A stretch of 64,000 nucleotides of DNA from an uncultured Alphaproteobacteria bacterium (GCA_902591485.1 CACJAV010000001.1:80563-144562); one strand, 5' to 3'; positions 16,258 through 25,563 are shown, counted from the first letter of the stretch. Notes: a model not told the origin generated them from the sequence alone. Made by a program: numbers and translations.

Positions 16258-17496
16258 ATGAAAAAAATATTTTTGATTATTACTGCGATGCTAGCATTAA
16301 GTTTTTCAAGCAAAGCAGATAATCTTCGAATATTAGCTGAAGCAGGTGATGAAGCAACTCTTACTGCTGCAATTGCTCAATTTGAAGAAGCAAATCCTGG
16401 TGTTACTGTTGAAGCAAGTTATCTTGGATGGGATGATTTCATGTCTACTATTAAACTTAAAATGGCAGATAATGATCCACCAGATCTAGCTCATGGTAAC
16501 CAAGGATTTACAGTAGATGGAACATTAATTCAAAGTGGATTAGTTATTTCTTTAGAAAAATATGCAAATGCTTATGGTTGGAAAAATCTTTTTGCGGATG
16601 GTGCATTAGCTGAATTTATGTGGAGTGATGATGGTTCTACATGGGGCTCAGGTAATCTTTACGGAATTAGTCCAGTAGCAGAAGATGTTATTGTTTATTA
16701 TAATAAAGATAAATTAAACTCTCTTGGATTATCTGTTCCTACAACTTTCGCTGAATTTGAAAATGCTTTGAAAGTGTCTAAAGATGCTGGTGAATTACCA
16801 ATCGCTCTAGGCGGAGCTGATGGATGGCCAATTATTCATGTATGGGGATTAGTTGAAGGAGCACATGTTGATCCTTCGCAAACTAGAAGTTGGATATTTA
16901 ATGCAAAAAATACTGACTACAGCACTCCAGATCGAATGAAAGCTGCTGAAAAACTTGCTGACATGGCAAGCGCTGGTTATTTTGGTTCTGATTCTCTTGG
17001 TATTGGTTATGATGATGCTAATGCTATGTTTATAGGTGGAGAGGGTGTATTCAATCTAACAGGTACATGGATGACAGCAGATTTTAACTCTGGTATGGGT
17101 GATAATGTTGGAGCTTTTGCAATGCCAAGAGCTAATGGCGGCGTTGCAGGTGGTGGATCATTTGCTCTACCGTGGCATATTAGTTCTAAATCAGAAAATC
17201 CAGCTTTAGCTGCTAAATTTATTAATCATTTATTGAGCAATGAATTTATTGATGATTTAATGGGCGTAGGTAGAGTTCCTGCTCAATCTCCTACAATTGA
17301 TCCAACTTCAAATCTTCAAGCAGAAGTAATTGCTGCATCGAATGCTTTAGTAGGGGCAAATGCTAAAACGTTCTATACAGATTGGGCAACGCCTGGTATG
17401 TATGACACTGTGACTCAAGAATTACAAAAAGTTATCGGTGGTGCTGCATCTGCTCAAGATTTTATGGACGCAATGGCAGCCGAAAGTGTGAACTAA
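16258..17496 (+). CDS. Carbohydrate ABC transporter substrate-binding protein
   Basis: A 412-residue family 1 extracellular solute-binding protein. The signal peptide is residues 1-20 (MKKIFLIITAMLALSFSSKA). Typical features are FEEANPGVTVEASYLGWDDF, DLAHGNQG, YGISPVAEDVIVYYNKD and the C-terminal SKSENPALAAKFINHLLS. A strong GGGAGG ribosome site precedes the ATG. It delivers a sugar or oligosaccharide to the permeases encoded next. No ATPase gene accompanies the operon. Confidence 0.9.
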   Translation: MKKIFLIITAMLALSFSSKADNLRILAEAGDEATLTAAIAQFEEANPGVTVEASYLGWDDFMSTIKLKMADNDPPDLAHGNQGFTVDGTLIQSGLVISLEKYANAYGWKNLFADGALAEFMWSDDGSTWGSGNLYGISPVAEDVIVYYNKDKLNSLGLSVPTTFAEFENALKVSKDAGELPIALGGADGWPIIHVWGLVEGAHVDPSQTRSWIFNAKNTDYSTPDRMKAAEKLADMASAGYFGSDSLGIGYDDANAMFIGGEGVFNLTGTWMTADFNSGMGDNVGAFAMPRANGGVAGGGSFALPWHISSKSENPALAAKFINHLLSNEFIDDLMGVGRVPAQSPTIDPTSNLQAEVIAASNALVGANAKTFYTDWATPGMYDTVTQELQKVIGGAASAQDFMDAMAAESVN

Positions 17497-17515
17497 ATTT
17501 TATTTTTTGAGGTCT

Positions 17516-18406
17516 ATGAGTACCAAAAATATTTATAGACCTCAAAGCAAGATAGATTATTCATTATACCTATATATTTTACCTGCTTTTATATTTTATA
17601 TAATTTTTGTTTTATTTCCTTTAGCAGATACTTTTTTTAATTCATTTACTCAATGGAATGGTATTTCAGAAAAAAAATGGGTTGGATTAGATCAATATAT
17701 AAATAATTTACAAAATAAAAAAATTACATCATCTATAAAACATTCCTTTATTCTAATTATTTTTTATTCTGTTTTGCCAATCATCATTGGCCTTTTAATT
17801 GCTGGAATAATGATAAGAGTAAAAATTAATGGCATGGCTACATATAGAGCTATTCTTTTTTTACCTCAAATTTTATCTATGATTGTAGTTGGTATTGCAT
17901 GGAGATGGATTTATGCACCTAAAGGTCCTTTAAATTCAGGTTTAGATTTTTTTGGTTTAGAAGAAGTGTCAAGAGCATGGTTAGGTTCATTCGACTATGC
18001 ACTACCTTTTGTTGGTTTAATTGGAACTTGGGTCATGTTTGGTTTTACTATGATTTTATTTATTGCTGGTGTCCAAAAAATACCAACAGAATTATATGAT
18101 GCCGCAAAAGTTGATGGAGCGGGAGCTATTTCGGAGTTTTTTAATGTTACATTACCAAATCTTAAAGGAGAGATAATAGTTGCATTAGTTTTTACAGTAA
18201 CTTTGGCATTAAGAAATTTTGATTTAATTTATATCACAACAGGTGGTGGTCCTGGCACATCCACTATGATCCCTTCAATGTTCATTTATAAAAAAGCGTT
18301 TCAAATGAATCAAGTTGGCTCAGCTTCTTCATTAGGAATTATGTTAACACTTTTAATATTTACACTTGTATCTCTTATTTTGATTATTTTCAGGGATAAG
18401 AAATGA
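17516..18406 (+). CDS. Sugar ABC transporter permease (MalF-type)
   Basis: Six predicted helices and the EAA loop DAAKVDGAGAISEFFNVTLP that docks the ATPase. The ATG at 17516 is preferred to a TTG at 17507, because GAGG precedes it. The C-terminal LRNFDLIYITTGGGPGTSTM segment is typical of MalF/UgpA types. It pairs with the next permease, whose start overlaps its stop by 4 nt. Confidence 0.9.
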   Translation: MSTKNIYRPQSKIDYSLYLYILPAFIFYIIFVLFPLADTFFNSFTQWNGISEKKWVGLDQYINNLQNKKITSSIKHSFILIIFYSVLPIIIGLLIAGIMIRVKINGMATYRAILFLPQILSMIVVGIAWRWIYAPKGPLNSGLDFFGLEEVSRAWLGSFDYALPFVGLIGTWVMFGFTMILFIAGVQKIPTELYDAAKVDGAGAISEFFNVTLPNLKGEIIVALVFTVTLALRNFDLIYITTGGGPGTSTMIPSMFIYKKAFQMNQVGSASSLGIMLTLLIFTLVSLILIIFRDKK

Positions 18407-19230
18407 ACTACAAAAATAGAGAAAAAGTTATCGCACATTCAATATTTCTATTAGGATCTCTAATTGTTCTTTATCCTTTTTTCTCAATTTTATTCCTTGC
18501 TCTAAGTGAGCCAGGTAAAAGAATATCAGGTTTTACAGTTCCCTCTGGAATTTATTTTGATAATTTTATTAAAGCATGGACTGATGGTGGATTTAGTAGC
18601 GGATTATTTAACTCTTTTGTAGTTGTTTTTGGAGTTGTATCAATTACTATTTTTTGCAGTACACTTGCAGCATATGCATTTGAAAAATTAGATATTTTAG
18701 GTGTTACACCACTTTTTGCATTGTTATTAATTGGGTTAGTACTACCTTATGAGTCTATTGTTATCTCATTATATTACACAATGAAAAGCTATAATTTATC
18801 GAATACTTATTGGTCATTAATTTTGCCTCAAATAGGATTATCAATTCCTTTTAGCATTTTTTGGTTAAGGGCTAGCTTTAAAGCAATACCAAATAGTTTA
18901 TCTGAAGCTGCAATGATAGAAGGCGCAGATCGCTTAATAATATTAATTAAAATCCTTTTACCTCAAATGATACCAGCAATTTTAACATTAACAGTTTTAT
19001 TGTTTATGTGGACATGGAATGAATTTCTTTTAGCATTAATAATGATACAAGATGCAGAAATGAGAACAGCACCACTGGCTTTAAGTTATTTTGCTGGCAA
19101 TAAAAGATACGGTGATCCTGCTATAACAGCTGCAGCCGCTATTTGGGTAGCTTTACCAGTGTTAATTATTTACATATTTCTTCAAAGACGTTTTATATCA
19201 GGAATGGTTACAGGTGCTGTTAAAGAGTGA
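18403..19230 (+). CDS. Sugar ABC transporter permease (MalG-type)
   Basis: A 275-residue partner permease with six helices and the EAA loop EAAMIEGADRLIILIKILLPQ followed by TWNEFLLALIM, typical of MalG/UgpE proteins. It ends in a basic/charged tail (GAVKE). It is translationally coupled to both the preceding permease and the following NagB-like gene. Confidence 0.9.
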   Translation: MNYKNREKVIAHSIFLLGSLIVLYPFFSILFLALSEPGKRISGFTVPSGIYFDNFIKAWTDGGFSSGLFNSFVVVFGVVSITIFCSTLAAYAFEKLDILGVTPLFALLLIGLVLPYESIVISLYYTMKSYNLSNTYWSLILPQIGLSIPFSIFWLRASFKAIPNSLSEAAMIEGADRLIILIKILLPQMIPAILTLTVLLFMWTWNEFLLALIMIQDAEMRTAPLALSYFAGNKRYGDPAITAAAAIWVALPVLIIYIFLQRRFISGMVTGAVKE

Positions 19231-20000
19231 TGATTAAAGTATTTCCTGATGAGAAAATATTAGCAAAAAATTTAGCTTTAGAAATTTTAAAAGAACTCCA
19301 AAAAAAGAACAGACTTGTACTAGGCTGTCCAGGAGGACGTTCATTAAAAAAAACATATTACTACTTAGGCATTTTATCGCATAGCTTAAATATTAGTTTA
19401 AATAATTTGATTATTATTATGATGGATGAATATGCTATGAAAAAAAATTCAACCTTTTATTTAGTTGATAAAAATAATCATTACAGCTGTGTAAGGTTTT
19501 GTAATAATGTTATAAAAAAATTACTTAACTATAAAAAAAATAATTCTAATAGTTTAAAAAAAGAAAATATTTATTTTCCTACAGTAGAAAAACCACAAAA
19601 TTATGATTTATTGATAAAAAAACTTGGAGGCATTGATATTTTTCTTCTCGCTAGCGGTAGTACTGATGGACATGTTGCGTTTAATAATGCTGACAGCAAA
19701 CTCAATCAAAAAACTCACATAACAAGATTATCAATAAAAACTAGATCTGATAACATGAAAACTTTTCCTAAATTTAATAAAATTTCTGAGGTACCTAAAT
19801 ATGGATTGACTGTTGGATTACATACAATTTCTTCATTGAGTAAAAAGGCAATTTTAGTAATGACCGGGAAAGAAAAAGAGTATGCTTTAAAAAAACTATT
19901 ATTTAAAAAAAAATTTATAATAAGTTGGCCATCCTCGATTATATATAAATGTAAAAAAGCAAAAATATATATTGATAAAGAAGCAAGTGTTAATTTATGA
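19230..20000 (+). CDS. NagB/glucosamine-6-phosphate isomerase-like protein
   Basis: The family converts glucosamine-6-phosphate to fructose-6-phosphate. Conserved landmarks are the phosphate loop LGCPGGRSL, MMDEYA (catalytic Asp) and SGSTDGHVAFNNAD (Asp and His of the DGHIAFNE motif). The Glu that normally follows (NE) is Asn here, so ring-opening chemistry may differ. GTG at 19227 and ATG at 19230 both overlap the permease stop; ATG is used. Neighbouring permeases and the ROK kinase suggest catabolism of an amino sugar or related hexose. Catalysis by this variant is uncertain. Confidence 0.72.
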   Translation: MIKVFPDEKILAKNLALEILKELQKKNRLVLGCPGGRSLKKTYYYLGILSHSLNISLNNLIIIMMDEYAMKKNSTFYLVDKNNHYSCVRFCNNVIKKLLNYKKNNSNSLKKENIYFPTVEKPQNYDLLIKKLGGIDIFLLASGSTDGHVAFNNADSKLNQKTHITRLSIKTRSDNMKTFPKFNKISEVPKYGLTVGLHTISSLSKKAILVMTGKEKEYALKKLLFKKKFIISWPSSIIYKCKKAKIYIDKEASVNL

Positions 20001-20830
20001 AAACTCTAGGCGTTGACATTGGAGGAACAAAAACTGCTATAGGTATTGTAGATATAAAAAAAGGTTCTGTAGAATCCAAAATAGTAATCACCTCTAAAAA
20101 ATTCAAAAATGATAAAAAAAATCTGAACTTAATTATTAATACTAGCATTGAACTAGCAAAAGCTCACAAAATAAAACATATTGGAATAGGTGTTCCCGAA
20201 TTAATAAATAATAAGGGAATAATAAAAGGAGATTATAATTTCAAATGGAATAATTTTAATCTTAAAAATTTTTTTCCTTCAAATTTTTTTATTAAAGTTG
20301 AGTCTGATGTAAGGTGTCATTTATTGGCAGAACAAAAATTTGGCAAAGGCAAAAATATTAATAATTTTGTATACATAAATATTGGCTCCGGTTTAAGTTA
20401 TGCGCAATTTAAAGAAAAAAAAATTTACTCTGGCGCTAGAGGATATGCTATCCACTTTGCATCTTCATTAATTAGCTTGTATGATTGGAAAAAGAATAAA
20501 AAATTATCACTTGTTCCTGAAGATTATCTTTCTGGAAAAGAATTATTAAAAATAGAAAAAAAATTTAAAAATATTCACAAGAGAAAAAAAGTTTTAATGG
20601 ATGTATCTGAGTCAACAGGTTCATTAATTGCATCTTTAATCAACACTGTTGATCCCCACCAAGTAATTTTGGGAGGAGGGGTAATAGTAAATAATATTTT
20701 TTTAAAAAATAATATAATTAAATTTACTAAAAAATATATTTTAGCAAAAGACGCTAAAAAGATAAAAATTTCAGTTTCAAAGTTTAAAGAAAATACAGGT
20801 GTATTAGGGGCAGGACTTTTGTTTAAATAG
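19997..20830 (+). CDS. ROK-family sugar kinase-like protein
   Basis: A 277-residue ROK protein with the ATP motif GVDIGGTKTAIGIVD, GIGVPELI, a sugar-site ESD in place of END (VESDVRCHLL) and GGGVIVNN near the C-terminus. The zinc-binding CxCGxxGC motif of many ROK kinases is absent (region reads SGARGYAIHFASS). No N-terminal HTH, so a kinase rather than a repressor. It overlaps the NagB-like gene by 4 nt and probably phosphorylates the imported sugar before isomerisation. Confidence 0.8.
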   Translation: MKTLGVDIGGTKTAIGIVDIKKGSVESKIVITSKKFKNDKKNLNLIINTSIELAKAHKIKHIGIGVPELINNKGIIKGDYNFKWNNFNLKNFFPSNFFIKVESDVRCHLLAEQKFGKGKNINNFVYINIGSGLSYAQFKEKKIYSGARGYAIHFASSLISLYDWKKNKKLSLVPEDYLSGKELLKIEKKFKNIHKRKKVLMDVSESTGSLIASLINTVDPHQVILGGGVIVNNIFLKNNIIKFTKKYILAKDAKKIKISVSKFKENTGVLGAGLLFK

Positions 20831-20831
20831 T

Positions 20832-21197
20832 TTATTCAATTGCACTTGTCACACTTTTTAATTCATTTATCCAATCAATCATTACAGTTTTAAAATTAGA
20901 TGATAATTTATAATTTTTAATTCTTTTATCATAATCTACACTTTCTTTGATAAAATAACCTTCAGCTACTGCATAATTAAGCGAATTGAGTATTGTGGAT
21001 CTAGAACCAAGTTTTCTAGGAATCTGGTGACATAAATCCTCATATGAAATAGCCTTTTCCGCAAAAGTACATTCAGCTATTTCCAAGCATAAAGCGTGAT
21101 TCAAAGTAGATGAATCTAAAAATTGTAATTCATCATGTTTATCTATTCTTTTATAGAAATTTTCTTTTAATTTTTTTACAACTTTATCTTCAGTCAC
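20832..21197 (-). CDS. Winged-helix (MarR-like) transcriptional regulator
   Basis: A 121-residue protein whose central part has a recognition-helix/wing pattern: ISYEDLCHQIPRKLGSRST, ILNSLNYAVAEGYFIKE and DKRIKNYKLS. The last segment is the typical R-x-x-x-Y-x-L wing end of MarR/PadR-like regulators. It is convergent with the ROK gene, separated by 1 nt, so it is a candidate regulator of the sugar locus. Family assignment is by pattern only. Confidence 0.6.
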   Translation of the reverse strand: MTEDKVVKKLKENFYKRIDKHDELQFLDSSTLNHALCLEIAECTFAEKAISYEDLCHQIPRKLGSRSTILNSLNYAVAEGYFIKESVDYDKRIKNYKLSSNFKTVMIDWINELKSVTSAIE

Positions 21198-21289
21198 TAG
21201 TAGTCTTTCAAAAATCTATTTAAATTAATTATAGTAATCAATTTTTAACGAAACAGAAAACAAATAAAATAAACATTATTTATATATAA

Positions 21290-21613
21290 TTATTTTGGCA
21301 TATCTGTTGCACCTGTTTCAGATCGAATAATTCTTCCATCCTTAATAGTGTATACAACCATTACAGCTTGTCTTGAGCCATCTTTAAAAGTTACAAAACT
21401 ATGAGCTACACCAATTTCATCATTTTCATAAATTATTCTATTATTTTCAGATTTGGGAGCATCATCACTCATAAACCAAGTAGATAAAATTTCTCTTCCT
21501 ATTTCTTCACCAGTTGAATGTTTAATCCAGACAAAATCTTCATGCATAACTTCATTAAATTTATTTAAATCTCTATTTTCTTCTGCATCCCATAACTTTT
21601 GTATTACAGACAT
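21290..21613 (-). CDS. SnoaL/NTF2-like protein
   Basis: A 107-residue protein with the cone-shaped NTF2-like pattern: an N-terminal helix (VIQKLWDAEENRDLNKFNEVMH), then EDFVWIKHSTGEEIGRE and strands ending VVYTIKDGRIIRSE. Such proteins bind or isomerise small hydrophobic ligands. It is divergent from the aldo/keto reductase gene; the function is unknown. Confidence 0.7.
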   Translation of the reverse strand: MSVIQKLWDAEENRDLNKFNEVMHEDFVWIKHSTGEEIGREILSTWFMSDDAPKSENNRIIYENDEIGVAHSFVTFKDGSRQAVMVVYTIKDGRIIRSETGATDMPK

Positions 21614-21684
21614 TTTTACTCCTTATTTTTAAAGTCATTTATATAATTGTTGTTCAATAAGTAAATAAATTATATTGTTTACTT

Positions 21685-22665
21685 ATGAAGTATAGAAATT
21701 TTTCAAATTTAGGATGGCAAATATCTGAAATAGGATTGGGATGTTGGGCAATTGGTTCAGAATGGGGAGATGTTTCCAATGAAGATGCACGTGATGTACT
21801 TAAAACATCATTAGATAACGGAGTTAATTTTTTTGATACAGCCGATGTATACGGTGATGGAAGAAGTGAAAAATTTGTTGGAGAATTAATAAAATCAACA
21901 ACTGAAAAAATATATGTTGCTACAAAATCAGGGAGAAGATTAAATCCACATTCACCTGAAGGATACAATATTCAAAATATTGAAGAATTTATTGATCGAT
22001 CTCTAATAAATCTTGGTGTTGATTGTATTGATCTTTTACAATTACATTGTCCTCCATCTGAAACTTGTGCCAAAAAAGAAACATATGAAATGATGGATGA
22101 AATTGTAAAGAAAGGTAAAATTGCTAACTACGGAGTTAGTGTTGAAAAAGTATCTGAAGCAATGGATGCTATCCAGTTTCCAAATGTTAAAAGTATCCAA
22201 ATTATTTTTAATATTTTTAGACAAAAACCAAGTGAAGAGTTCTTTAAGGAATCAGCAAATAAAAATGTTGCTATTATTGCAAGAGTACCTCTTGCAAGTG
22301 GTTTGTTAACAGGCAAAATGAATAAAGAGTCTTCATTTCCAGAAAACGACCATCGTAATTATAATATAAATGGTGAAGCTTTTGATGTGGGAGAGACTTT
22401 TTCAGGTGTAAATTATAAAAAAGGTCTCGAAGCAGTGGAAAGATTAAAAGAATTAATTCCTTCAGATTTTACTCTTACAGATCTTGCATTAAAATGGATA
22501 TTGATGCACCCTGAAGTAAGTGTAGTAATTCCAGGTGCTAAAAATAAATTACAAGCAGAAAATAATGTTAAAGCATCTGATTTAAATGAAATTACACAAT
22601 TAATGTCAAAAATTAATTCAATTTATGATGAAATGATTAAAGAAGACATTCATCATCGATGGTAA
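21685..22665 (+). CDS. Aldo/keto reductase
   Basis: A 326-residue NADPH-dependent reductase. The catalytic tetrad is seen as FFDTADVYG (Asp, Tyr), VATKSGR (Lys) and LLQLHCPP (His), with the C-terminal cofactor loop VVIPGAKNKLQAENN. It resembles the general stress/YajO-like subgroup. Substrates are probably small aldehydes. Confidence 0.9.
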   Translation: MKYRNFSNLGWQISEIGLGCWAIGSEWGDVSNEDARDVLKTSLDNGVNFFDTADVYGDGRSEKFVGELIKSTTEKIYVATKSGRRLNPHSPEGYNIQNIEEFIDRSLINLGVDCIDLLQLHCPPSETCAKKETYEMMDEIVKKGKIANYGVSVEKVSEAMDAIQFPNVKSIQIIFNIFRQKPSEEFFKESANKNVAIIARVPLASGLLTGKMNKESSFPENDHRNYNINGEAFDVGETFSGVNYKKGLEAVERLKELIPSDFTLTDLALKWILMHPEVSVVIPGAKNKLQAENNVKASDLNEITQLMSKINSIYDEMIKEDIHHRW

Positions 22666-22677
22666 TAATTTTTAATA

Positions 22678-22755
22678 ATGAAAAATAATTCACTACTTTT
22701 AATTGCAATAGTTTTATTATTTATTGGAGTATTATTGTTTATTATTTCAACCTAA
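22678..22755 (+). CDS. 25-residue single-TM micropeptide
   Basis: Begins 12 nt after the aldo/keto reductase stop and reads MKNNS followed by one continuous hydrophobic helix (LLLIAIVLLFIGVLLFII). It overlaps the 3' end of the convergent methyltransferase by 9 nt. Evidence is hydropathy and placement only. Confidence 0.35.
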   Translation: MKNNSLLLIAIVLLFIGVLLFIIST

Positions 22756-23532
22756 TTTTTTTGCTCTGAAATGACCTGGTCTGTGCTCACCAATTTCTAA
22801 AACACCAATTAACTTTTTCCAAATATCAATTGCACCAATAGTTTCTTCTAAACCAAGTACATCAAGAACTTTTTGGTAAAGTGGACCTTCAATATCTTCT
22901 AATTCTTTTTTTGCTTTTTTTAAGTACCAATCATTGCGATCTTTTATTTGAATATCAGTAAAATTGGTTTCTTGAAGTAATTCTTTGTATTTTTCTAAAG
23001 AACACATCAGCATTTCAAGACCTTCTGCATCGATATACTCTTGCATTTGTTTAGAAGGCGGGTTGTCATCCATACGCATCCAGTCACTTACCACAATTAA
23101 ACCACCAGGTTTTAGTATTCGGTGAACATCTTTTAATAATTCTTCTTTATCAGGAATGTGTAAAAAAGCTTCTTTACTAAAAACCAAATCAAATGATTCA
23201 TCATTATAATCAAGTGGACCTGGACTTACTTGTTTAAACGTTACAACATCTTCAAGGTTATTTTTTATAGCTAACTGATTTGCTGTTTGAATAACAAGAG
23301 GCTCAGGATCAATCCCTTCAACTGATCTAACATTGTATTTTTTTAATAAATGAAAAGCAGCTCCACCACATCCACAACCAATATCAAGTACTGTTTTGTC
23401 TTTAGCATTCACACCTGTCATTATTTCATCAATTTCATCAGTACCACCAGGAGAAAGAAAACCTTCGCCCCAAACAACTTTTAGTAAATTAAGTTGTTTT
23501 GGTCCATAGTGTCCTTCGTCCGTTAAACTCAT
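22747..23532 (-). CDS. Class I SAM methyltransferase (small-molecule type)
   Basis: A 261-residue methyltransferase with motif I VLDIGCGCGGAAFHLL, acidic residue in VEGIDPE, FDLVFSKEAFLHIPDKEELL and RILKPGGLIVVSDWMR. The pattern resembles phosphoethanolamine, sarcosine or UbiE-like N/C-methyltransferases. It is 3 nt from the upstream SMR-like gene on the same strand. The substrate is unresolved. Confidence 0.82.
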   Translation of the reverse strand: MSLTDEGHYGPKQLNLLKVVWGEGFLSPGGTDEIDEIMTGVNAKDKTVLDIGCGCGGAAFHLLKKYNVRSVEGIDPEPLVIQTANQLAIKNNLEDVVTFKQVSPGPLDYNDESFDLVFSKEAFLHIPDKEELLKDVHRILKPGGLIVVSDWMRMDDNPPSKQMQEYIDAEGLEMLMCSLEKYKELLQETNFTDIQIKDRNDWYLKKAKKELEDIEGPLYQKVLDVLGLEETIGAIDIWKKLIGVLEIGEHRPGHFRAKKLG

Positions 23533-23535
23533 ACT

Positions 23536-23895
23536 TTAATTCTTTCCCATTAAATTTACCAATACAACACCAATAATTATAAAAATCAAACCTATAAATG
23601 CGTAAAAATTAGGCCATTGATTAAAGCGTAAAATACCTAAAATAGTTGTTGCTATAATACATAATCCAGCAAACGTCGCATATGTGTACCCAGCAGATAT
23701 TGTTTTCATTACTTGTGATAAGCAATACATGCAAAGAATAATAGTTAAAGCACTTAAAAGAGAAGGTAATAATTTAGTGAAACCGTCGGCTTCTTTTGCA
23801 AAAATATTTGATGCAGTACCAAGAGCTACAGCAACAATCATAAATGTATAAGTAATAAGCATAATAAATTTTAAATCTTCTATTGTAGTAGTCAA
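23536..23895 (-). CDS. SMR-family transporter-like protein lacking the key Glu
   Basis: A 119-residue protein with four TM helices in the small multidrug resistance layout: FAKEADGFTKLLPSLLSAL, TISAGYTYATFAG and the closing FIGLIFIIIGVVLVNLMG match EmrE/Gdx. The membrane Glu in helix 1 essential for proton coupling (AEVxGT in EmrE) is not found at the equivalent place (VAVALGTASN). It could be one half of a paired SMR system or a non-classical member. It is co-directional with the methyltransferase. Confidence 0.68.
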   Translation of the reverse strand: MTTTIEDLKFIMLITYTFMIVAVALGTASNIFAKEADGFTKLLPSLLSALTIILCMYCLSQVMKTISAGYTYATFAGLCIIATTILGILRFNQWPNFYAFIGLIFIIIGVVLVNLMGKN

Positions 23896-23937
23896 ATCTT
23901 ATTTAGTATAATTAATAATAATTTCTAAAGAAAAAAT

Positions 23938-24705
23938 ATGACCTATAATTTTAATAACGCAATAATTAGAAAACCTAATCAAAGTATACAGAATGGATTA
24001 AGTTCACAAAATTTGCATCCTCAGTATGAAATCGTATTAGAAGAACATAGCAATTATGTAAAAGCAATTAAAGAAGCTGGATTAAAAATAAATTTATTAG
24101 AACCTTTAGAAGAATATCCTGATAGTATATTTGTGGAGGATCCAGCAGTAACTTATAAATCTAATATAATTATATTAAATCCTTTTGATCCAAGCAGAAA
24201 TGGAGAGAAAGATATTATTAAAAATGAAATAAAAGATTTTTTTGATAGTATTTTTTTTGTTGAAGATGGATTTGTGGAGGGTGGTGATATTTTAAATATA
24301 AGTAATCATTTTATTATTGGTCTATCAGATAGAACTAATAAATTAGGTGCTGAAAAATTATCAAATATCCTAAAAAGACTTGGGGCTACAGTTGAGATAT
24401 GTGAGACACCAAAGGACATTCTTCATTTTAAGTCTGAATGCAGTGTCTTAGATAATGATACAATTTTAGTTAGCAGCAAAATGGCAAAATTAGATTATTT
24501 AAAATCTAATTTTAATTTAATTGAACTACCAATTGGAGAAGAGGGTGCATCTAACTCACTTAGAATAAATGATAAATTATTGCTTCCTGATGGCTTTGTT
24601 AAGGCTGAAGAGATCTTATCAAAAAATTATAATTTAATAAAAATAAACGTTAGTGAAATTGCTAAAGTTGATGCTGGATTAAGTTGCATGAGTTTAAGAT
24701 GGTGA
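23938..24705 (+). CDS. Dimethylarginine dimethylaminohydrolase (DDAH)-like
   Basis: A 255-residue amidinotransferase-fold enzyme that hydrolyses N-methylated arginines to citrulline and methylamines. Conserved segments are DSIFVEDPAV, VEGGDILN, the catalytic His in DILHFKSECS and the catalytic Cys in DAGLSCMSLRW. The product could feed nitrogen or methylamine metabolism. Arginine deiminase is excluded by the short length and DDAH-type motifs. Confidence 0.85.
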   Translation: MTYNFNNAIIRKPNQSIQNGLSSQNLHPQYEIVLEEHSNYVKAIKEAGLKINLLEPLEEYPDSIFVEDPAVTYKSNIIILNPFDPSRNGEKDIIKNEIKDFFDSIFFVEDGFVEGGDILNISNHFIIGLSDRTNKLGAEKLSNILKRLGATVEICETPKDILHFKSECSVLDNDTILVSSKMAKLDYLKSNFNLIELPIGEEGASNSLRINDKLLLPDGFVKAEEILSKNYNLIKINVSEIAKVDAGLSCMSLRW

Positions 24706-24916
24706 AATTTTTTATTTATTAATGAATAATTTTACTAAATAAATTTATTTTTTTATATTATTTAAATTTACAAACAGTTTTTATTAATAATATTCTTCTT
24801 TTTTTATATTTAACAAAAAAATTTTCTCTAATTTTTCTAATTTAAAAATACAAATTTCTTGAACTGGAAAAAGAATTAGTAGAAGTTAAAAATTAAATAA
24901 TCAAAAGGAAAATATT

Positions 24917-25186
24917 ATGAAAATAATAATGAGTGTAGAAATTAGTGAGGGTTACGCAAGATGGAAAGAACTTTTCGAAAGTGCAGTTGATGCAAGAGAA
25001 AAGTACGGAGTAAAAGTTTTAGCATATGGTCATCCTAAAGATAATGAGAATAAAGTTTATCAAGTACTAGAAATAGAATCTATGGAGAGAATGCAAGAAG
25101 CTCTAAAAGACCCTGAAATAGCAAAAGCAAGAACAGAAGCAGGAGTTAAATTAGATACACAAGAAGTAGTTTTTTTAGTGGAATAA
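24917..25186 (+). CDS. Small dimeric-barrel-like protein (89 aa)
   Basis: A soluble protein with strand-helix-strand order (MKIIMSVEIS, WKELFESAVDAREKYG, KVLAYGHPKD, VYQVLEIES) typical of ferredoxin-like small dimeric proteins of unknown function. An AAAGGAAAA ribosome site is present. It is the first of three small genes in a row that share direction and strong ribosome sites. Confidence 0.55.
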   Translation: MKIIMSVEISEGYARWKELFESAVDAREKYGVKVLAYGHPKDNENKVYQVLEIESMERMQEALKDPEIAKARTEAGVKLDTQEVVFLVE

Positions 25187-25252
25187 ATTTAACTCTACGT
25201 AATTTAGGTCTAAAGGAGATATATTAGTTAATTTTAACTTAGGGAGGTTATA

Positions 25253-25540
25253 ATGTCAGTTTGTAGAATAACAACATTGAATTTAAAAACAAAAGAAGCA
25301 GCTGATGAAATTGTTGCTTCTTATACGGCAAATGCGCCAACAGAATTTCCAGAAGCAGAACAATTACTGCAAATTCGAGCAGGAGATACAACAGTTATTG
25401 CGGTCTCTTTGTATCAAGATGAAGCTGCAATGGAAAGAGCATCAGCAAACAGAACTAAACGTATGGATTCAAAGAAGGATCATTACGTTTCAGTAGATAT
25501 GAAGGTTGGTTCAGTAGTATTGAATCACTCAAATGATTAA
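25253..25540 (+). CDS. Antibiotic-biosynthesis-monooxygenase-like (ABM fold) protein
   Basis: A 95-residue protein with ABM-type pattern: MSVCRITTLNLKTKEAADEI, EAEQLLQIRAGDTTVIAVSLY, DEAAMERA. AGGGAGG lies before the ATG. It may be a small monooxygenase or signalling-type barrel; no catalytic residue is diagnostic. Confidence 0.6.
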   Translation: MSVCRITTLNLKTKEAADEIVASYTANAPTEFPEAEQLLQIRAGDTTVIAVSLYQDEAAMERASANRTKRMDSKKDHYVSVDMKVGSVVLNHSND

Positions 25541-25563
25541 ATTAATTTTAAAGGAGGAAAAAT

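Noticed and set aside
24706..24916. Possible gene or RNA in the 211-nt gap
   Set aside because: Only very AT-rich sequence and short frames; no hairpin or conserved motif seen.
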